Assembly: GCA_934692665.1 (NCBI GenBank)
Contig: CAKUUG010000012.1
Coordinates: 1 to 46,960 of the forward strand
Direction: 5' to 3'
DNA length: 46,960 nt
DNA from: an uncultured Candidatus Melainabacteria bacterium
Lineage (GTDB): Bacteria; Cyanobacteriota; Vampirovibrionia; Gastranaerophilales; Gastranaerophilaceae
The notes under the pieces are model-generated. The model ran no database searches. It had not been told where the DNA came from and saw nothing but the letters and a program-made list of their open reading frames with translations. The translations under genes were made by a program, and so were the position numbers. This document shows, in pieces, positions 1 through 8,456 of this stretch. Positions within the stretch are counted from its first letter, which is position 1; every line of letters starts with the position of its first letter.

Positions 1-799
1 CAAAATAAATATTAAAAGGAACAAAAAGAAAATATATTTTATATAAAAAATACAAAAACCAAGGATTTCCTGGGTCTTTAAATATCATAGAAAAAGGTGC
101 ATTTGGATTAGATAAATCAAGTGTATAATAATCATCATACATCAATAATGTATCAAAAAACCCATTCAAACGAAGAACAATTCCCAAAACAAACACTAAA
201 AGAAAAATATAAAGTTGTTTAATTGCAAAAGGTTTGTATTTAAAAAACAAAAACAAAACAATTGAAAACAAAAGATATGAAAACAAATACCACAAATGTC
301 CACTGAATATGCTCAACAAAAAAATACAAAAAGTGTTGAAATTTGAGTTGTAATTTATCGGTTGTTGAAAAGAAAACATATTATTCGGAATTTTGTAACT
401 GTTGTAAATTTCACAATTATTGTCTTTGCAAACATTTGTTTTATTCTTTTCAAAAGAAGAAAAATCGCTGTAGTAGTTAGCTTTTATACCATTGTAAAAA
501 AATATGCTTTTGATTTTTTCGCTGTCTTTTGATAGTATCTCCAGTTTTTTTATAGGAGTATCAGTATTAAAAAAGAGCATATTTCTTACTTTTAAAAAAG
601 ATGCAAAGTTTCCGTTAATATTCAAAATAGGATTTGCTGAAGAATTAATACTGTCCAATTCAATCAAAATTTCAAAATTATTGAACAATGGCTTGTATAT
701 TTTTAAAACACTTTTGTTGTGAGAAAAAAATTGAAAAGTGAACAATAAAATAGAAGCCAAAAAAAGAAAAATTATAAGTATCGCTTTGTTTTTTAACAT
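1..799 (-). CDS. Membrane glycosyltransferase, GT-C/GT39-like (N-terminal part, runs off the left edge)
   Basis: Reading the minus strand from an ATG at 799 gives 266 codons with no stop up to the window edge, so this is the 5' part of a longer gene. Residues about 3-20 form a signal-anchor helix. A soluble stretch of roughly 130 residues follows, then two hydrophobic helices and the segment MYDDYYTLDLSNPN followed by DPGNPWFLYFLYKIYF. An acidic DD pair after the helix, then a conserved N/HPP-like P-W-x-x-Y-F motif before the next helix, is the layout of the first periplasmic loop of GT39/ArnT-type polyprenyl-phosphate sugar transferases. The family call rests on this loop only. The long soluble insert after the first helix is unusual for the family. 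There is no Shine-Dalgarno; a TATAAT on the minus strand ends 6 nt before the ATG, suggesting a leaderless mRNA. Confidence 0.6.
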   Translation of the reverse strand, partial: MLKNKAILIIFLFLASILLFTFQFFSHNKSVLKIYKPLFNNFEILIELDSINSSANPILNINGNFASFLKVRNMLFFNTDTPIKKLEILSKDSEKIKSIFFYNGIKANYYSDFSSFEKNKTNVCKDNNCEIYNSYKIPNNMFSFQQPINYNSNFNTFCIFLLSIFSGHLWYLFSYLLFSIVLFLFFKYKPFAIKQLYIFLLVFVLGIVLRLNGFFDTLLMYDDYYTLDLSNPNAPFSMIFKDPGNPWFLYFLYKIYFLFVPFNIYF

Positions 800-805
800 A
801 AAATT

Positions 806-811
806 ATTATA
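806..811 (-). promoter_or_regulatory. -10 hexamer TATAAT of a probable leaderless promoter
   Basis: TATAAT on the minus strand ends 6 nt before the ATG at 799, which places the expected transcription start at the A of the start codon. No clear -35 is visible. Confidence 0.45.
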
Positions 812-904
812 TATTAAACTACAGAATTAGGAAAATTTTACATTTCGAGTAGTACCAATGGGTAATTTTTTTTAAATTTTTGTTACATTTTTAAATTCTT
901 GTTG

Positions 905-910
905 TAGTAT
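905..910 (+). promoter_or_regulatory. -10-like hexamer TAGTAT 6 nt before the start at 917
   Basis: TAGTAT is followed by 6 nt and the ATG at 917. A TTGTTA at 880-885 could serve as -35 with a long 19-nt spacer. No Shine-Dalgarno is present. Confidence 0.35.
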
Positions 911-916
911 AGAACT

Positions 917-1408
917 ATGCTCGATTTTTTAATGCCGAAAAACAGAATATTATATTATGATGTACAAGAGCTTCCTATCGAAACTTTTGAAATTTTAGGA
1001 ATAAACCAAATAAATCCATACTGCAAAATAAAGTCCGAAAAAGAATCGTTTATCACCGTCGTGATGGTCGCAAATGATTCAAGAGATTATGATGAAAAAG
1101 AAGCAATGGTTTTGAGTTCTTATTTTACGGTAAAAAGATGTCCAAGATGCAAAAGTATTTCACTTATTCCAACAAGAATCAGGGTGAATCGTTCGCCTGA
1201 GTATTTGAAAAACGAAGAAAAAATAGCTTTTGGCGATTATTTTAATTCAAGATACAATTTTCCAACATCAATAGATGCATACTGCAACAATTGTTCGTCT
1301 TGTTTTGAATATTTGGTAAAAAATAAAGAATTATGGATAAAAGAAGCAAGACGCCTGAGAGAAAAAGATATCATCGGAAACGAATGGGAAAAATATAGAA
1401 TAGATTGA
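917..1408 (+). CDS. Conserved hypothetical zinc-ribbon protein
   Basis: A 163-residue soluble protein that I do not recognise. It has two cysteine pairs: CPRC near residue 76 and a CNNCSSC cluster near residue 123. Together they can bind one zinc as a split zinc ribbon. There is no signal peptide or membrane helix, so it should be cytoplasmic. The start is the first ATG after the -10-like element and has no Shine-Dalgarno. It is transcribed alone and ends in a strong bidirectional terminator shared with the convergent pilin-like gene. Zinc ribbons of this kind occur in nucleic-acid binding proteins and in assembly factors; nothing here chooses between them. Confidence 0.6.
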   Translation: MLDFLMPKNRILYYDVQELPIETFEILGINQINPYCKIKSEKESFITVVMVANDSRDYDEKEAMVLSSYFTVKRCPRCKSISLIPTRIRVNRSPEYLKNEEKIAFGDYFNSRYNFPTSIDAYCNNCSSCFEYLVKNKELWIKEARRLREKDIIGNEWEKYRID

Positions 1409-1422
1409 TTTTAACAAAAAAA

Positions 1423-1444
1423 ACCGCCAAATTTGGCGGTTTTT
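1423..1444. terminator. Bidirectional rho-independent terminator
   Basis: The hairpin ACCGCC-AAATTT-GGCGGT at 1423-1440 is flanked by A-runs on the left and T-runs on the right. It can terminate both the rightward zinc-ribbon gene and the leftward lpt operon. Confidence 0.85.
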
Positions 1445-1450
1445 AGATTT

Positions 1451-1936
1451 TTATTTGTTTTCATCATCTGCTTTGTTATATGTAACAAATGAAGGTGGTT
1501 TAATCACTGTTCTTGCAAGCAATTCACCTTTTTTATTATAGCTTGTTAAAATAACCATAGACAACTCATCATCAAATTCAACACTGTTACAACCTTTACA
1601 GTTTTTTTCAAATGTATAAGCTACTTCTTTTTTGTTGTATGGATTAACTTCAACTTTATTCAATTCATCAGTTATTTTTTGTGCAACTTCTGATGATTTT
1701 ATGTTTTTATTTTGAGCAAATTCTTCTAATATCTTTGAAGCAAAAACAGCATTGTCTACTTTTATTTTGGCTGCCATCATAACATCTTGCTTGTGCCACA
1801 AACGTGGAGAATAATATATTCCAACACAAATCAAAACAATCATTACAACACTTAGTTCAATTGCAGTTATTTTTTTTATTTTACATGATTTTAGAGCTTC
1901 TTTTAAATTCATTTTATCCTCATTCTTATCTTTCAA
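1451..1936 (-). CDS. Type IV pilin-like membrane protein without a standard cleavage site
   Basis: A 161-residue protein with a short charged N-terminus, then KKITAIELSVVMIVLICVGI (about residues 21-40). This resembles the N-terminal helix of type IV pilins and pseudopilins, with Glu five residues into the hydrophobic segment. The Gly/Ala usually found just before the prepilin peptidase site is Lys here, so processing is doubtful. A soluble C-terminal domain follows, with a CKGC motif near residue 115 (two cysteines, possibly a disulphide). It is the last gene of the lptB operon; its start lies 11 nt inside the upstream gene, which suggests translational coupling. The pilin-like call is by pattern only; a plain single-pass periplasmic protein remains possible. 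Confidence 0.55.
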   Translation of the reverse strand: MKDKNEDKMNLKEALKSCKIKKITAIELSVVMIVLICVGIYYSPRLWHKQDVMMAAKIKVDNAVFASKILEEFAQNKNIKSSEVAQKITDELNKVEVNPYNKKEVAYTFEKNCKGCNSVEFDDELSMVILTSYNKKGELLARTVIKPPSFVTYNKADDENK

Positions 1937-2723
1937 TTACTAAAAACGACTTAACACATCTTTGGTGTTTTCCCATTGAACCTATTGAAAAGTTTTTGCT
2001 TGTTAATGCAGTAGATAGTCCTCCATCGAATGCCATTGCTTTTTTCAATTTTAGTTTTTCTGTAAGATACGATTTCATTTCTTTAGCGTCAACTTTGTGT
2101 TCTTTTGAAAAAATTACAATATAGAGTTTTTTACCTTTTAAACCGATTGCTGTTCTTTCACGTCTTTTCAATATGTCAACACTTTGAGATTTTACCATAT
2201 CATTTTCATACACAACAAACCCCTCATTAACTAAGTCCATTGTTGGATTAATCATTGGGCCTGCCTGTAGGGAGTGTTTGATATGATAACCTTTTTTAAT
2301 ATTATCTGTATGATATGCAATATCAAATTTTAATTTTCCTCTTCTGTTTTCCAAGATTCTAAATTCACTTCTTGAAAGAACTTTTTCCAATCTGTCTTGT
2401 TTTTTCAGACTAGAAACCAATTGAACGTTGTCCATAACATCAGAAACAACATCACCATCAATAGTGACATAAGAAACACTTTTGCCATTTTTTACATCAA
2501 AAAAACCGCCATTAACGACTAATTCATAACAGTTGTCTTCGTAGAGTTTTTTTGGAGTTGTAACTTTTTTTGTCATGACAGGTTTAATTTTGCTGCCGTA
2601 TTTTTTGGTGTTTACTTCAAAGACATATACACCATCTTGTCTATCGGTGTACTTAATCATTTCTTTTGCAAGAGTTGGAAAAGAAAAACAAAGCACAAAA
2701 AACATTAAAAGTATCTTTTTCAT
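1926..2723 (-). CDS. Secreted phosphodiester glycosidase (NAGPA/DUF2233 domain) protein
   Basis: A 265-residue protein with a signal peptide (residues 1-19, cleavage after LAK or nearby). The domain matches the phosphodiester glycosidase/NAGPA family by its landmarks: NGGFFD near residue 72, RTAIG near 191 and the AFDGGLSTAL block near 233, in the family order. Members of this family uncover or remodel sugar phosphodiesters, and many bacterial ones act in the periplasm or outside the cell; the substrate here is unknown. The ATG overlaps the stop of the upstream permease (TAATG), and its 3' end overlaps the next gene, so it sits inside the lipid-export operon. A role in trimming an envelope glycan or lipid-linked sugar is an inference from that setting. 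Confidence 0.8.
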   Translation of the reverse strand: MKKILLMFFVLCFSFPTLAKEMIKYTDRQDGVYVFEVNTKKYGSKIKPVMTKKVTTPKKLYEDNCYELVVNGGFFDVKNGKSVSYVTIDGDVVSDVMDNVQLVSSLKKQDRLEKVLSRSEFRILENRRGKLKFDIAYHTDNIKKGYHIKHSLQAGPMINPTMDLVNEGFVVYENDMVKSQSVDILKRRERTAIGLKGKKLYIVIFSKEHKVDAKEMKSYLTEKLKLKKAMAFDGGLSTALTSKNFSIGSMGKHQRCVKSFLVIER

Positions 2724-3862
2724 TACAAATCCTTCACTTTTTTAATTATAAAAATCGAAACTATAAACAATACTATAGGTAAAACAGCACAAACAAAGGG
2801 AGGTAAAACTGCTTTTTGAGCTAACAAGTCAAAAAACGGCAATGTAATATAGTACCCAAAAATCATACCAACGGCAATTGTAAAACCTATTAGTCTTTGA
2901 GAACGAGGAGGTGCAAACCCCAATAGACATCCTATTATTGCAAACAAAATACATGTCAAAGGATGCAAGTATCTTTGGTATAATTTTGTCTTAAAATATC
3001 TGTATTCATCAGAAAAATTCGCTTTTTTGAGCAATTTTGCATATTTTGAAATCTGATGATTTGTAAAAACTCTTTCTTTTCTTGTAGTATTAAGCATTAA
3101 ATTGTAAACTTCTTGAGCTTGGTTTGGCTCAGTCAGAATTTTGTATTCAGAAAGTTTTTCAATATTATGATATATGCCATCTTCATCTATATCGTATTTG
3201 GTTGCATCTTTTATCAGCCAAGAATCGTTTGTTGGATATGCAATAGGAGCAAAAATAATACTTTTAAATGTCGTCACATCAGAGTATTTTTCGTTTGAAA
3301 AATTCATAACAATAATATCGTACAAAACCCCCGGAGCAAAATTTGAAACAATTATGTTTTGCTTTGGAGTTTTGTCCAAATTTTCCAATATATAAACAAA
3401 ATGACTTCCGCCCCCTCTGGATTCTCCCAGCTTGTTACTTGCAATAGGGACAAGTTTGTCATTTACAATATAACAAAACCCTGACAAAATCACACCAAAG
3501 CAAATAACAGGAAGCATGATTCTATTAAAAGAAATACCGATTCCTCTTAATATTGATAATTCTGAATTTTTTGACAATCTATCAAATGTAAAAATAGAAC
3601 CCAAAAGAATACCAACCGGAATTGCTTTTGCAAGCACTTTTGGAATTTCTAAAATCAGTAATTTAAAACCGATTAATATTGTAACTTCATGGTTTAAAAC
3701 TTTTTTGATTACTTTAAACAATGTTTCAGGAGCTATCCAAACAATAATAAAAAGCACCAAACAAACCAAAGTTGCACCAAAAACCTGCGAAAGAACAAAT
3801 TTGTCCAGAAGCGATAATTTAAAATTTTTAATGTTATAAAAAATACTTTTAATCTTTTCCAT
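2723..3862 (-). CDS. LptF/LptG family permease (YjgP/YjgQ)
   Basis: A 379-residue inner-membrane protein with the layout of LptF/LptG: three N-terminal helices (about residues 27-50, 60-85 and 105-128), a soluble periplasmic domain of about 160 residues, and three C-terminal helices (about 300-376). DKFVLSQVF at the N-terminus and GFAPPRSQRL before the penultimate helix are typical family features. With LptB, such permeases extract lipopolysaccharide or a related glycolipid from the inner membrane and pass it to the periplasmic Lpt bridge. The gene lies 11 nt downstream of lptB and overlaps the NAGPA gene by one base. A second member of the family lies at 38905. Whether each works as a homodimer or the two pair up cannot be told from sequence alone, so no F or G letter is given. 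Confidence 0.9.
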   Translation of the reverse strand: MEKIKSIFYNIKNFKLSLLDKFVLSQVFGATLVCLVLFIIVWIAPETLFKVIKKVLNHEVTILIGFKLLILEIPKVLAKAIPVGILLGSIFTFDRLSKNSELSILRGIGISFNRIMLPVICFGVILSGFCYIVNDKLVPIASNKLGESRGGGSHFVYILENLDKTPKQNIIVSNFAPGVLYDIIVMNFSNEKYSDVTTFKSIIFAPIAYPTNDSWLIKDATKYDIDEDGIYHNIEKLSEYKILTEPNQAQEVYNLMLNTTRKERVFTNHQISKYAKLLKKANFSDEYRYFKTKLYQRYLHPLTCILFAIIGCLLGFAPPRSQRLIGFTIAVGMIFGYYITLPFFDLLAQKAVLPPFVCAVLPIVLFIVSIFIIKKVKDL

Positions 3863-3873
3863 AAAATACCAAC

Positions 3874-4614
3874 TTATAGAACAAAATCCTCACCCAAATA
3901 GTGTTTTTTTGCAATAGGGTCAACAGCAACATCTGTACTTTTTCCGGAAATTTTTATACGGCCATCAAAGATTACATTTGCCCTATCTGTAATGGATAAC
4001 GTAGCTTTTGGATTGTGGTCCGTGATTAGTATTCCTATGTTTTTTTGTTTTGCAAGCTTGTAAATATTGTCTTTGATTTCGCCAATCGCAATAGGGTCAA
4101 TACCTGTAAACGGTTCATCGAGCAATATGAAAGACGGCGTTGCAGCAAGTGCTCTTGCAATTTCTACCCTTCTTCTTTCTCCGCCCGACAAAGCAACAGA
4201 AGAAGCATGTCTTAATTTTTTTACACCAAATTCAGTAAGCAGACTCTCCAGTAGTTCATCTTTTTGCTTTTGATTCAGTTTTTCGTTCATTTCTAAAACA
4301 AGTTTTAAATTATCTTCTACATTCAACTTTCTAAAGATAGAAGTTTCTTGAGGTAAATACCCGACACCCAATCTTGCACGTTCGTTCATCGGCATATTTG
4401 TCATATCGATAATTTGTTTATCATCAGTTTCAAGTAAAATTTGGCCTTTGTTTGCACGAACCAAACCTACAACCATATAAAAAGTAGTTGTTTTTCCTGC
4501 ACCGTTTGGACCTAACAGACCTACGACTTCGCCTTTGTTAACATCAAAAGAAACATCATTAACAACGGATCTATCACCATATATTTTGACAAGATTTTTA
4601 GCTATTATTCTCAT
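3874..4614 (-). CDS. lptB: LPS export ABC transporter ATPase LptB
   Basis: A 246-residue ABC ATPase, the usual LptB length. Walker A is GPNGAGKTT (about residues 35-43), the Q-loop lies near LPQETSIF, the signature is LSGGERRRVEIARAL, Walker B is FILLDEPFTG, and the switch histidine is in ITDHNPKATLSITDRA. The ITDHN block followed by the LGxDF-type C-terminus (KKHYLGEDFVL) is characteristic of LptB rather than of amino-acid or sugar importers. It powers glycolipid extraction by an LptF/LptG permease; one is encoded directly downstream. The start is preceded by a weak GAGTGG element. It is the first gene of a four-gene minus-strand operon divergent from the coiled-coil gene at 4768. Confidence 0.93.
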   Translation of the reverse strand: MRIIAKNLVKIYGDRSVVNDVSFDVNKGEVVGLLGPNGAGKTTTFYMVVGLVRANKGQILLETDDKQIIDMTNMPMNERARLGVGYLPQETSIFRKLNVEDNLKLVLEMNEKLNQKQKDELLESLLTEFGVKKLRHASSVALSGGERRRVEIARALAATPSFILLDEPFTGIDPIAIGEIKDNIYKLAKQKNIGILITDHNPKATLSITDRANVIFDGRIKISGKSTDVAVDPIAKKHYLGEDFVL

Positions 4615-4730
4615 AAAACCACTCTTTTATACTAAAACTTTTAAGTTGATTATATTACAAATAGAATTTTCGAGATATCAGAATAATTTATTTTTTTACA
4701 TTCACAATAAAATTTAACCAAACTTCACAA

Positions 4731-4760
4731 TTGGCACAAACAAAAGTTTTTTTGTATAAT
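4731..4760 (+). promoter_or_regulatory. Promoter TTGGCA-18-TATAAT, leaderless with respect to the gene at 4768
   Basis: The -35 TTGGCA is at 4731-4736, the spacer is 18 nt and the -10 TATAAT is at 4755-4760. The ATG at 4768 begins 7 nt after the -10, where transcription should start, and no Shine-Dalgarno exists between them. Confidence 0.6.
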
Positions 4761-4767
4761 TAACAAT

Positions 4768-5934
4768 ATGGCATCAAATATTTATACAAAAAACGAAATA
4801 TTACAGGCTCTTGCATCTAAAGGATATTTTATAGATGTTTATACTCTAAACACTTTTTTTACAAAATGGAACATAGAAGCAATTTTTGAAGACGAACAAG
4901 GTGGAGAGTTTTTTGATAAAAACGCACTAGACTTAGTATTGAACAATTTATTCAATGCAAAAAATGAAGAACCCAAAAACGAGCCTCAAGAAAACCCTAA
5001 CAACCAAGCTCAACAACTTCAACCACCAACGCAAAGTCAAAATACAGAGCTTCAACAAACTTTACCGGTAGCACAAACGCAAGAAATCCAAACACCCCAA
5101 ATCAACTCAGCCTTTCCAAACGATGCTGAAACCAATGATATTTTAAGCAATATTGCACTATCTGACGGAAGCCCTTTGATAAACAAAGTAAAAGACGATT
5201 TGAACTTAAATATAACGCCACCCGATATAAATTTGCAAGATATACCTGATATTTCGCCAATGAATATTGAAAACGATTTAATAGAAACGAAAAAACCTGC
5301 CGCAAAGAAAAAAATGGGTATTTTGGAAGGTGCAATGCAAACGCTCGACGAAACCACCCAACAGGAAATTCAACAAGAGCAGGAAGAAAGACAAGAAGTC
5401 GTCAAAGAGATACAAGAAACTGAAAAGACAATACAAGATTTTCAAAATCAAACAGAACAAATACAACCAAACAACAACACACTAAACATACAAACATCAT
5501 CTCCACCCATGCCTGCTATGCCGACGCAAGAAAGTGCGGATTTTGATGATATGAGTTTGTTGTCGGATTCTGTTGAAGTTCAAGAGAAATTCAAAGAATA
5601 CATAGTAAATGAAGTTGCAAAAAAACAAGGTCTACAAGCAGCTCCTGTAAGTAATGAATTCAAATTAGACATTTCAGAAAGAACAATCAGCATGGTTGCA
5701 AGAACTCTTGCCAAAAAAATTGCAAAACACGTTAGTAATATTTGTTCTGCTGATGCAAAAACAATAGCACAATTAGAAGAAATCAAACAAGAAAATAAAA
5801 AACTTGAGCAAAAAACAAAAGAACTTGAAAATCAAAATAAAAAATTAAGACTTTTGCTGGCTGAATCAAACAAAAATTTAAATTCATATAAACCAAGTGT
5901 ATTTGGCTTATACAAAAAAGTCCCCCCACAATAG
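4768..5934 (+). CDS. Hypothetical protein: N-terminal helical domain, Gln/Pro-rich linker, C-terminal coiled coil
   Basis: A 388-residue protein of unknown function. Residues 1-65 look like a compact mainly helical domain (KNEILQALASKGYFIDVYTL; possibly winged-helix or MerR-like, unproven). Residues about 66-290 are low complexity, rich in Gln, Asn, Pro, Glu and Thr, and probably disordered. Residues about 290-375 form a helix ending in a heptad coiled coil (KQENKKLEQKTKELENQNKK). There is no signal peptide or membrane helix. It lies 18 nt upstream of rseP and probably shares its transcript. The layout suggests a scaffold or adaptor, but no function can be assigned. Confidence 0.7.
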   Translation: MASNIYTKNEILQALASKGYFIDVYTLNTFFTKWNIEAIFEDEQGGEFFDKNALDLVLNNLFNAKNEEPKNEPQENPNNQAQQLQPPTQSQNTELQQTLPVAQTQEIQTPQINSAFPNDAETNDILSNIALSDGSPLINKVKDDLNLNITPPDINLQDIPDISPMNIENDLIETKKPAAKKKMGILEGAMQTLDETTQQEIQQEQEERQEVVKEIQETEKTIQDFQNQTEQIQPNNNTLNIQTSSPPMPAMPTQESADFDDMSLLSDSVEVQEKFKEYIVNEVAKKQGLQAAPVSNEFKLDISERTISMVARTLAKKIAKHVSNICSADAKTIAQLEEIKQENKKLEQKTKELENQNKKLRLLLAESNKNLNSYKPSVFGLYKKVPPQ

Positions 5935-5952
5935 AAAAATAAAGAGGAATTT

Positions 5953-7362
5953 ATGAATCAATTAATAATGCTAGTATTAATCAGCTTGCTTGTTTTAGTA
6001 CATGAAGCAGGGCATTTTATTGCAGCAAGACTGTGCAATGTAAGAGTTACCCGCTTTGGAATAGGTATGCCGATAGGTCCGGAGTGGAAGTTATTCAGGT
6101 TTGGAAAAACTGATTTTTATATCCATGCTTTTTTGTTTGGAGGATATGTTGCCTTTCCTGATGATATGGGCAATTTTAAAAAAGAAAATCAAGATACAAC
6201 AACAAAAACAAACGAAGAAGAACTTTTACCTTCTGATTCTCCTGAATTGTATGAAAATAAAACTGTTTTGCAGAAACTTTTTATCGTTTCCGCAGGTGTA
6301 ATAATGAATGTTGTGTTTGCAATATTCCTTGTGATGGCTTGTGCTATGTTTTTTAAACACTTACCAACGCAAAACCAAGAACTGTATTTTAACGGAATTC
6401 AAGCAGCAACGGAATCCAATATTTCAGAAAAAAATCTTTTAAAAAACGACAGAATTGCAAAAATAAACGGTCAAGATATCAATTCACTATACCAGCTTCA
6501 ATTTTTCGCAAAAAAATCAAAATTATTTGATGATTATGCACAAAATGATTTAATTGAAAAAAATCTCATAGAATTAAAAAAAATAAATCCAAATTTAGGT
6601 GAAACAATAGCAAAAGATACTATTGTATATCTACCAAAAGCAACTGCAGAAAATAAACTGCAAGTTAACAAAAAAATTCTAAAAGGATTAGAAAAATACA
6701 AACCTGATGGCAAAAAACTATCTGATAATCAAATCTTATTAAGAGATGAAATCTACAGCAAAAAAACATTCAAGACAACAACTCAAACTACTTTATCAGA
6801 TATTGCAATTGCATTGTCTGACACATACAAACCAATATCTATTACAGTAATTAGAGATAATAAAGAAATAACTTTTGATGACATCGTAGTATCAGGAAAA
6901 ATAGGACAGCTTGGTATAAGTGTGCTTGTTAAAGATATAACAATAAAAACCACAACACCAAAAACAATTGTCACAGGTTCAATCAAATATTGTTATATGA
7001 CAACAAAAACAATGCTTGTTGGTTTGTGGCAATTAATTACAGGAAAAATAGATGCAAGCGAAATGCATGGAGTTATTGCAGTTGTTAAAATAGGTGGAGA
7101 TATAATAGCATCAAAAGGTATTTTAAACGGACTGTTATTAACTGCAATGATAAGTTTGAATTTGGCTATTATGAATTTTTTACCTATTCCTGCTCTTGAT
7201 GGCGGTCATGTGATGTTTTTGCTTATCGAACAAATTACAGGCAAAAAGCCGAGCAAAGAACTCAGCGATAAAATCACAAATATATTCTTTGCTCTATTGA
7301 TTGTTCTAATGATAGCAATTTGTTACAACGATATTTTTGCATTAATTACAAAAAAGTTTTAA
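5953..7362 (+). CDS. rseP: RseP-type site-2 intramembrane zinc metalloprotease
   Basis: A 469-residue membrane protein. HEAGH (His17, Glu18, His21) lies in the first helix and binds the catalytic zinc. LPIPALDGGH near residue 416 is the second M50 motif and supplies the third zinc ligand. A helix at about residues 113-135 and C-terminal helices complete the core. The middle (about 160-320) contains a PDZ-like region with a Lys-rich insertion, so the protein is slightly longer than the usual 430-450 residues. RseP cuts anti-sigma factors and leftover signal peptides within the membrane. The start has a GAGG site 8 nt upstream. The stop codon overlaps the stop of the convergent sigma-factor gene. 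No anti-sigma factor is visible nearby, so the substrate is unknown. Confidence 0.9.
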   Translation: MNQLIMLVLISLLVLVHEAGHFIAARLCNVRVTRFGIGMPIGPEWKLFRFGKTDFYIHAFLFGGYVAFPDDMGNFKKENQDTTTKTNEEELLPSDSPELYENKTVLQKLFIVSAGVIMNVVFAIFLVMACAMFFKHLPTQNQELYFNGIQAATESNISEKNLLKNDRIAKINGQDINSLYQLQFFAKKSKLFDDYAQNDLIEKNLIELKKINPNLGETIAKDTIVYLPKATAENKLQVNKKILKGLEKYKPDGKKLSDNQILLRDEIYSKKTFKTTTQTTLSDIAIALSDTYKPISITVIRDNKEITFDDIVVSGKIGQLGISVLVKDITIKTTTPKTIVTGSIKYCYMTTKTMLVGLWQLITGKIDASEMHGVIAVVKIGGDIIASKGILNGLLLTAMISLNLAIMNFLPIPALDGGHVMFLLIEQITGKKPSKELSDKITNIFFALLIVLMIAICYNDIFALITKKF

Positions 7363-8294
7363 TATAGATATTCTTTCAAATGTTGGACTGAAGTTGCTTT
7401 TCTAAGTTTCTTCAGTCCTTCCAGTTCAATTTGTCTTATTCTTTCTTTAGAAAAACCCAAAATCTTTCCCAATTCCTCAAGAGTCATTGTTTTTCTGTTT
7501 TCCAGACCAAATCTGTTTAATATAATAAATCTTTCTCTATCTGATAAAATATCCAAGGATTTGTATATATCTTTTTTAAAGTCTATATTTTGTGCAACTT
7601 CATGGGGGCTGTTTTGCATAGTATCAGCAATATAATCTTCCAGCGACAAATCCTGTGCAACAGGAGTTTCAAAACTCACAGGTTCTTTCATAATAGAATT
7701 TTTTATTATCTTTACATTCTTAACAGAAATATTTAGATATTTTGCAATTTGTTCATCACTGGGTTCATGCCCCAAATCTACACTCAGTTTTACAATTGCT
7801 TTTTTGAGATTTCTGATTTTATCTCCCATATGCACAGGTATTCTAATTAAGCGTGACTGATTGGCAATCGCTCTGATTATTGTTTGTTTAATCCACCAAG
7901 TCGCATAAGTAGAAAACTTAAATCCTTTTTTATAGTCGAACCTTTCCGCTGCTTTTATTAACCCCAAAGACCCTTCTTGCACCAAATCCATAAACAAAAT
8001 TCCTTGACCTGTGTATTTTTTTGCAATAGAAATAACAAGCCTCAAATTCGATTGAATAAGTTTCTTTTTTGCAATTTGTGACTGCTTTTTATCCCCTTCT
8101 TTGATAGTTTTTCCAATAGAAATTTCGTCTTCTTTTTTTAGTAGTTTTATTTTGCTAACATCTTTTAAATACATTTGCAAAATTTCATCTTTATCGACTA
8201 TAATATTAAAGGTTTTGATATCACTATCGTCATTATCCTTTAAAAAATTGTCACCTATAGAACAACCACTTAACAAATTCAACTCTGTATTCAT
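7359..8294 (-). CDS. RNA polymerase sigma-70 family factor (RpoD/SigA-like, probably group 2)
   Basis: A 311-residue sigma factor with regions 1.2 to 4.2. Region 1.2 is DEILQMYLKDVSKIKLL. Region 2 carries NLRLVISIAKKY, GILFMDLVQEGSLGLIKAAERFD and FSTYATWWIKQTI. Region 3 contains RIPVHMGDKI, and region 4.2 holds a helix-turn-helix in TLEELGKILGFSKERIRQIE. It lacks region 1.1 and the spacer acidic segment of many principal sigmas. Its -10 and -35 contact helices are conserved, so it should read promoters of the TTGACA/TATAAT type. Its short length suggests a non-essential group 2 factor, but a primary sigma cannot be excluded. GAGGAA precedes the ATG. It is divergent from the response regulator at 8457. 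Confidence 0.88.
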   Translation of the reverse strand: MNTELNLLSGCSIGDNFLKDNDDSDIKTFNIIVDKDEILQMYLKDVSKIKLLKKEDEISIGKTIKEGDKKQSQIAKKKLIQSNLRLVISIAKKYTGQGILFMDLVQEGSLGLIKAAERFDYKKGFKFSTYATWWIKQTIIRAIANQSRLIRIPVHMGDKIRNLKKAIVKLSVDLGHEPSDEQIAKYLNISVKNVKIIKNSIMKEPVSFETPVAQDLSLEDYIADTMQNSPHEVAQNIDFKKDIYKSLDILSDRERFIILNRFGLENRKTMTLEELGKILGFSKERIRQIELEGLKKLRKATSVQHLKEYLY

Positions 8295-8374
8295 ATTTTA
8301 TTCCTCAACCAGCTAGTACATTAAAAGACGAATTTTTAAAAATTTAGTTCCATTGCCCAACTGGGGAATAGAAA

Positions 8375-8394
8375 AATTATCCAACAGGATAATT
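8375..8394. promoter_or_regulatory. Perfect 8-bp inverted repeat in the sigma/response-regulator intergenic region
   Basis: AATTATCC-AACA-GGATAATT forms an 8-bp stem with a 4-nt loop and no T-run, so it is not an obvious terminator. Two copies of AGCTAGTA lie on either side (8311-8318 and 8413-8420). This is a candidate operator for the divergent pair. Confidence 0.4.
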
Positions 8395-8456
8395 AACTAA
8401 TAACACATTACAAGCTAGTATTAATCCATATACAAATTCAAATGAAAGGATTTAAG

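Noticed and set aside
8442..8456. Earlier ATG at 8442 as response regulator start
   Set aside because: It lies before the AAAGGA site, which is spaced correctly for the ATG at 8457.
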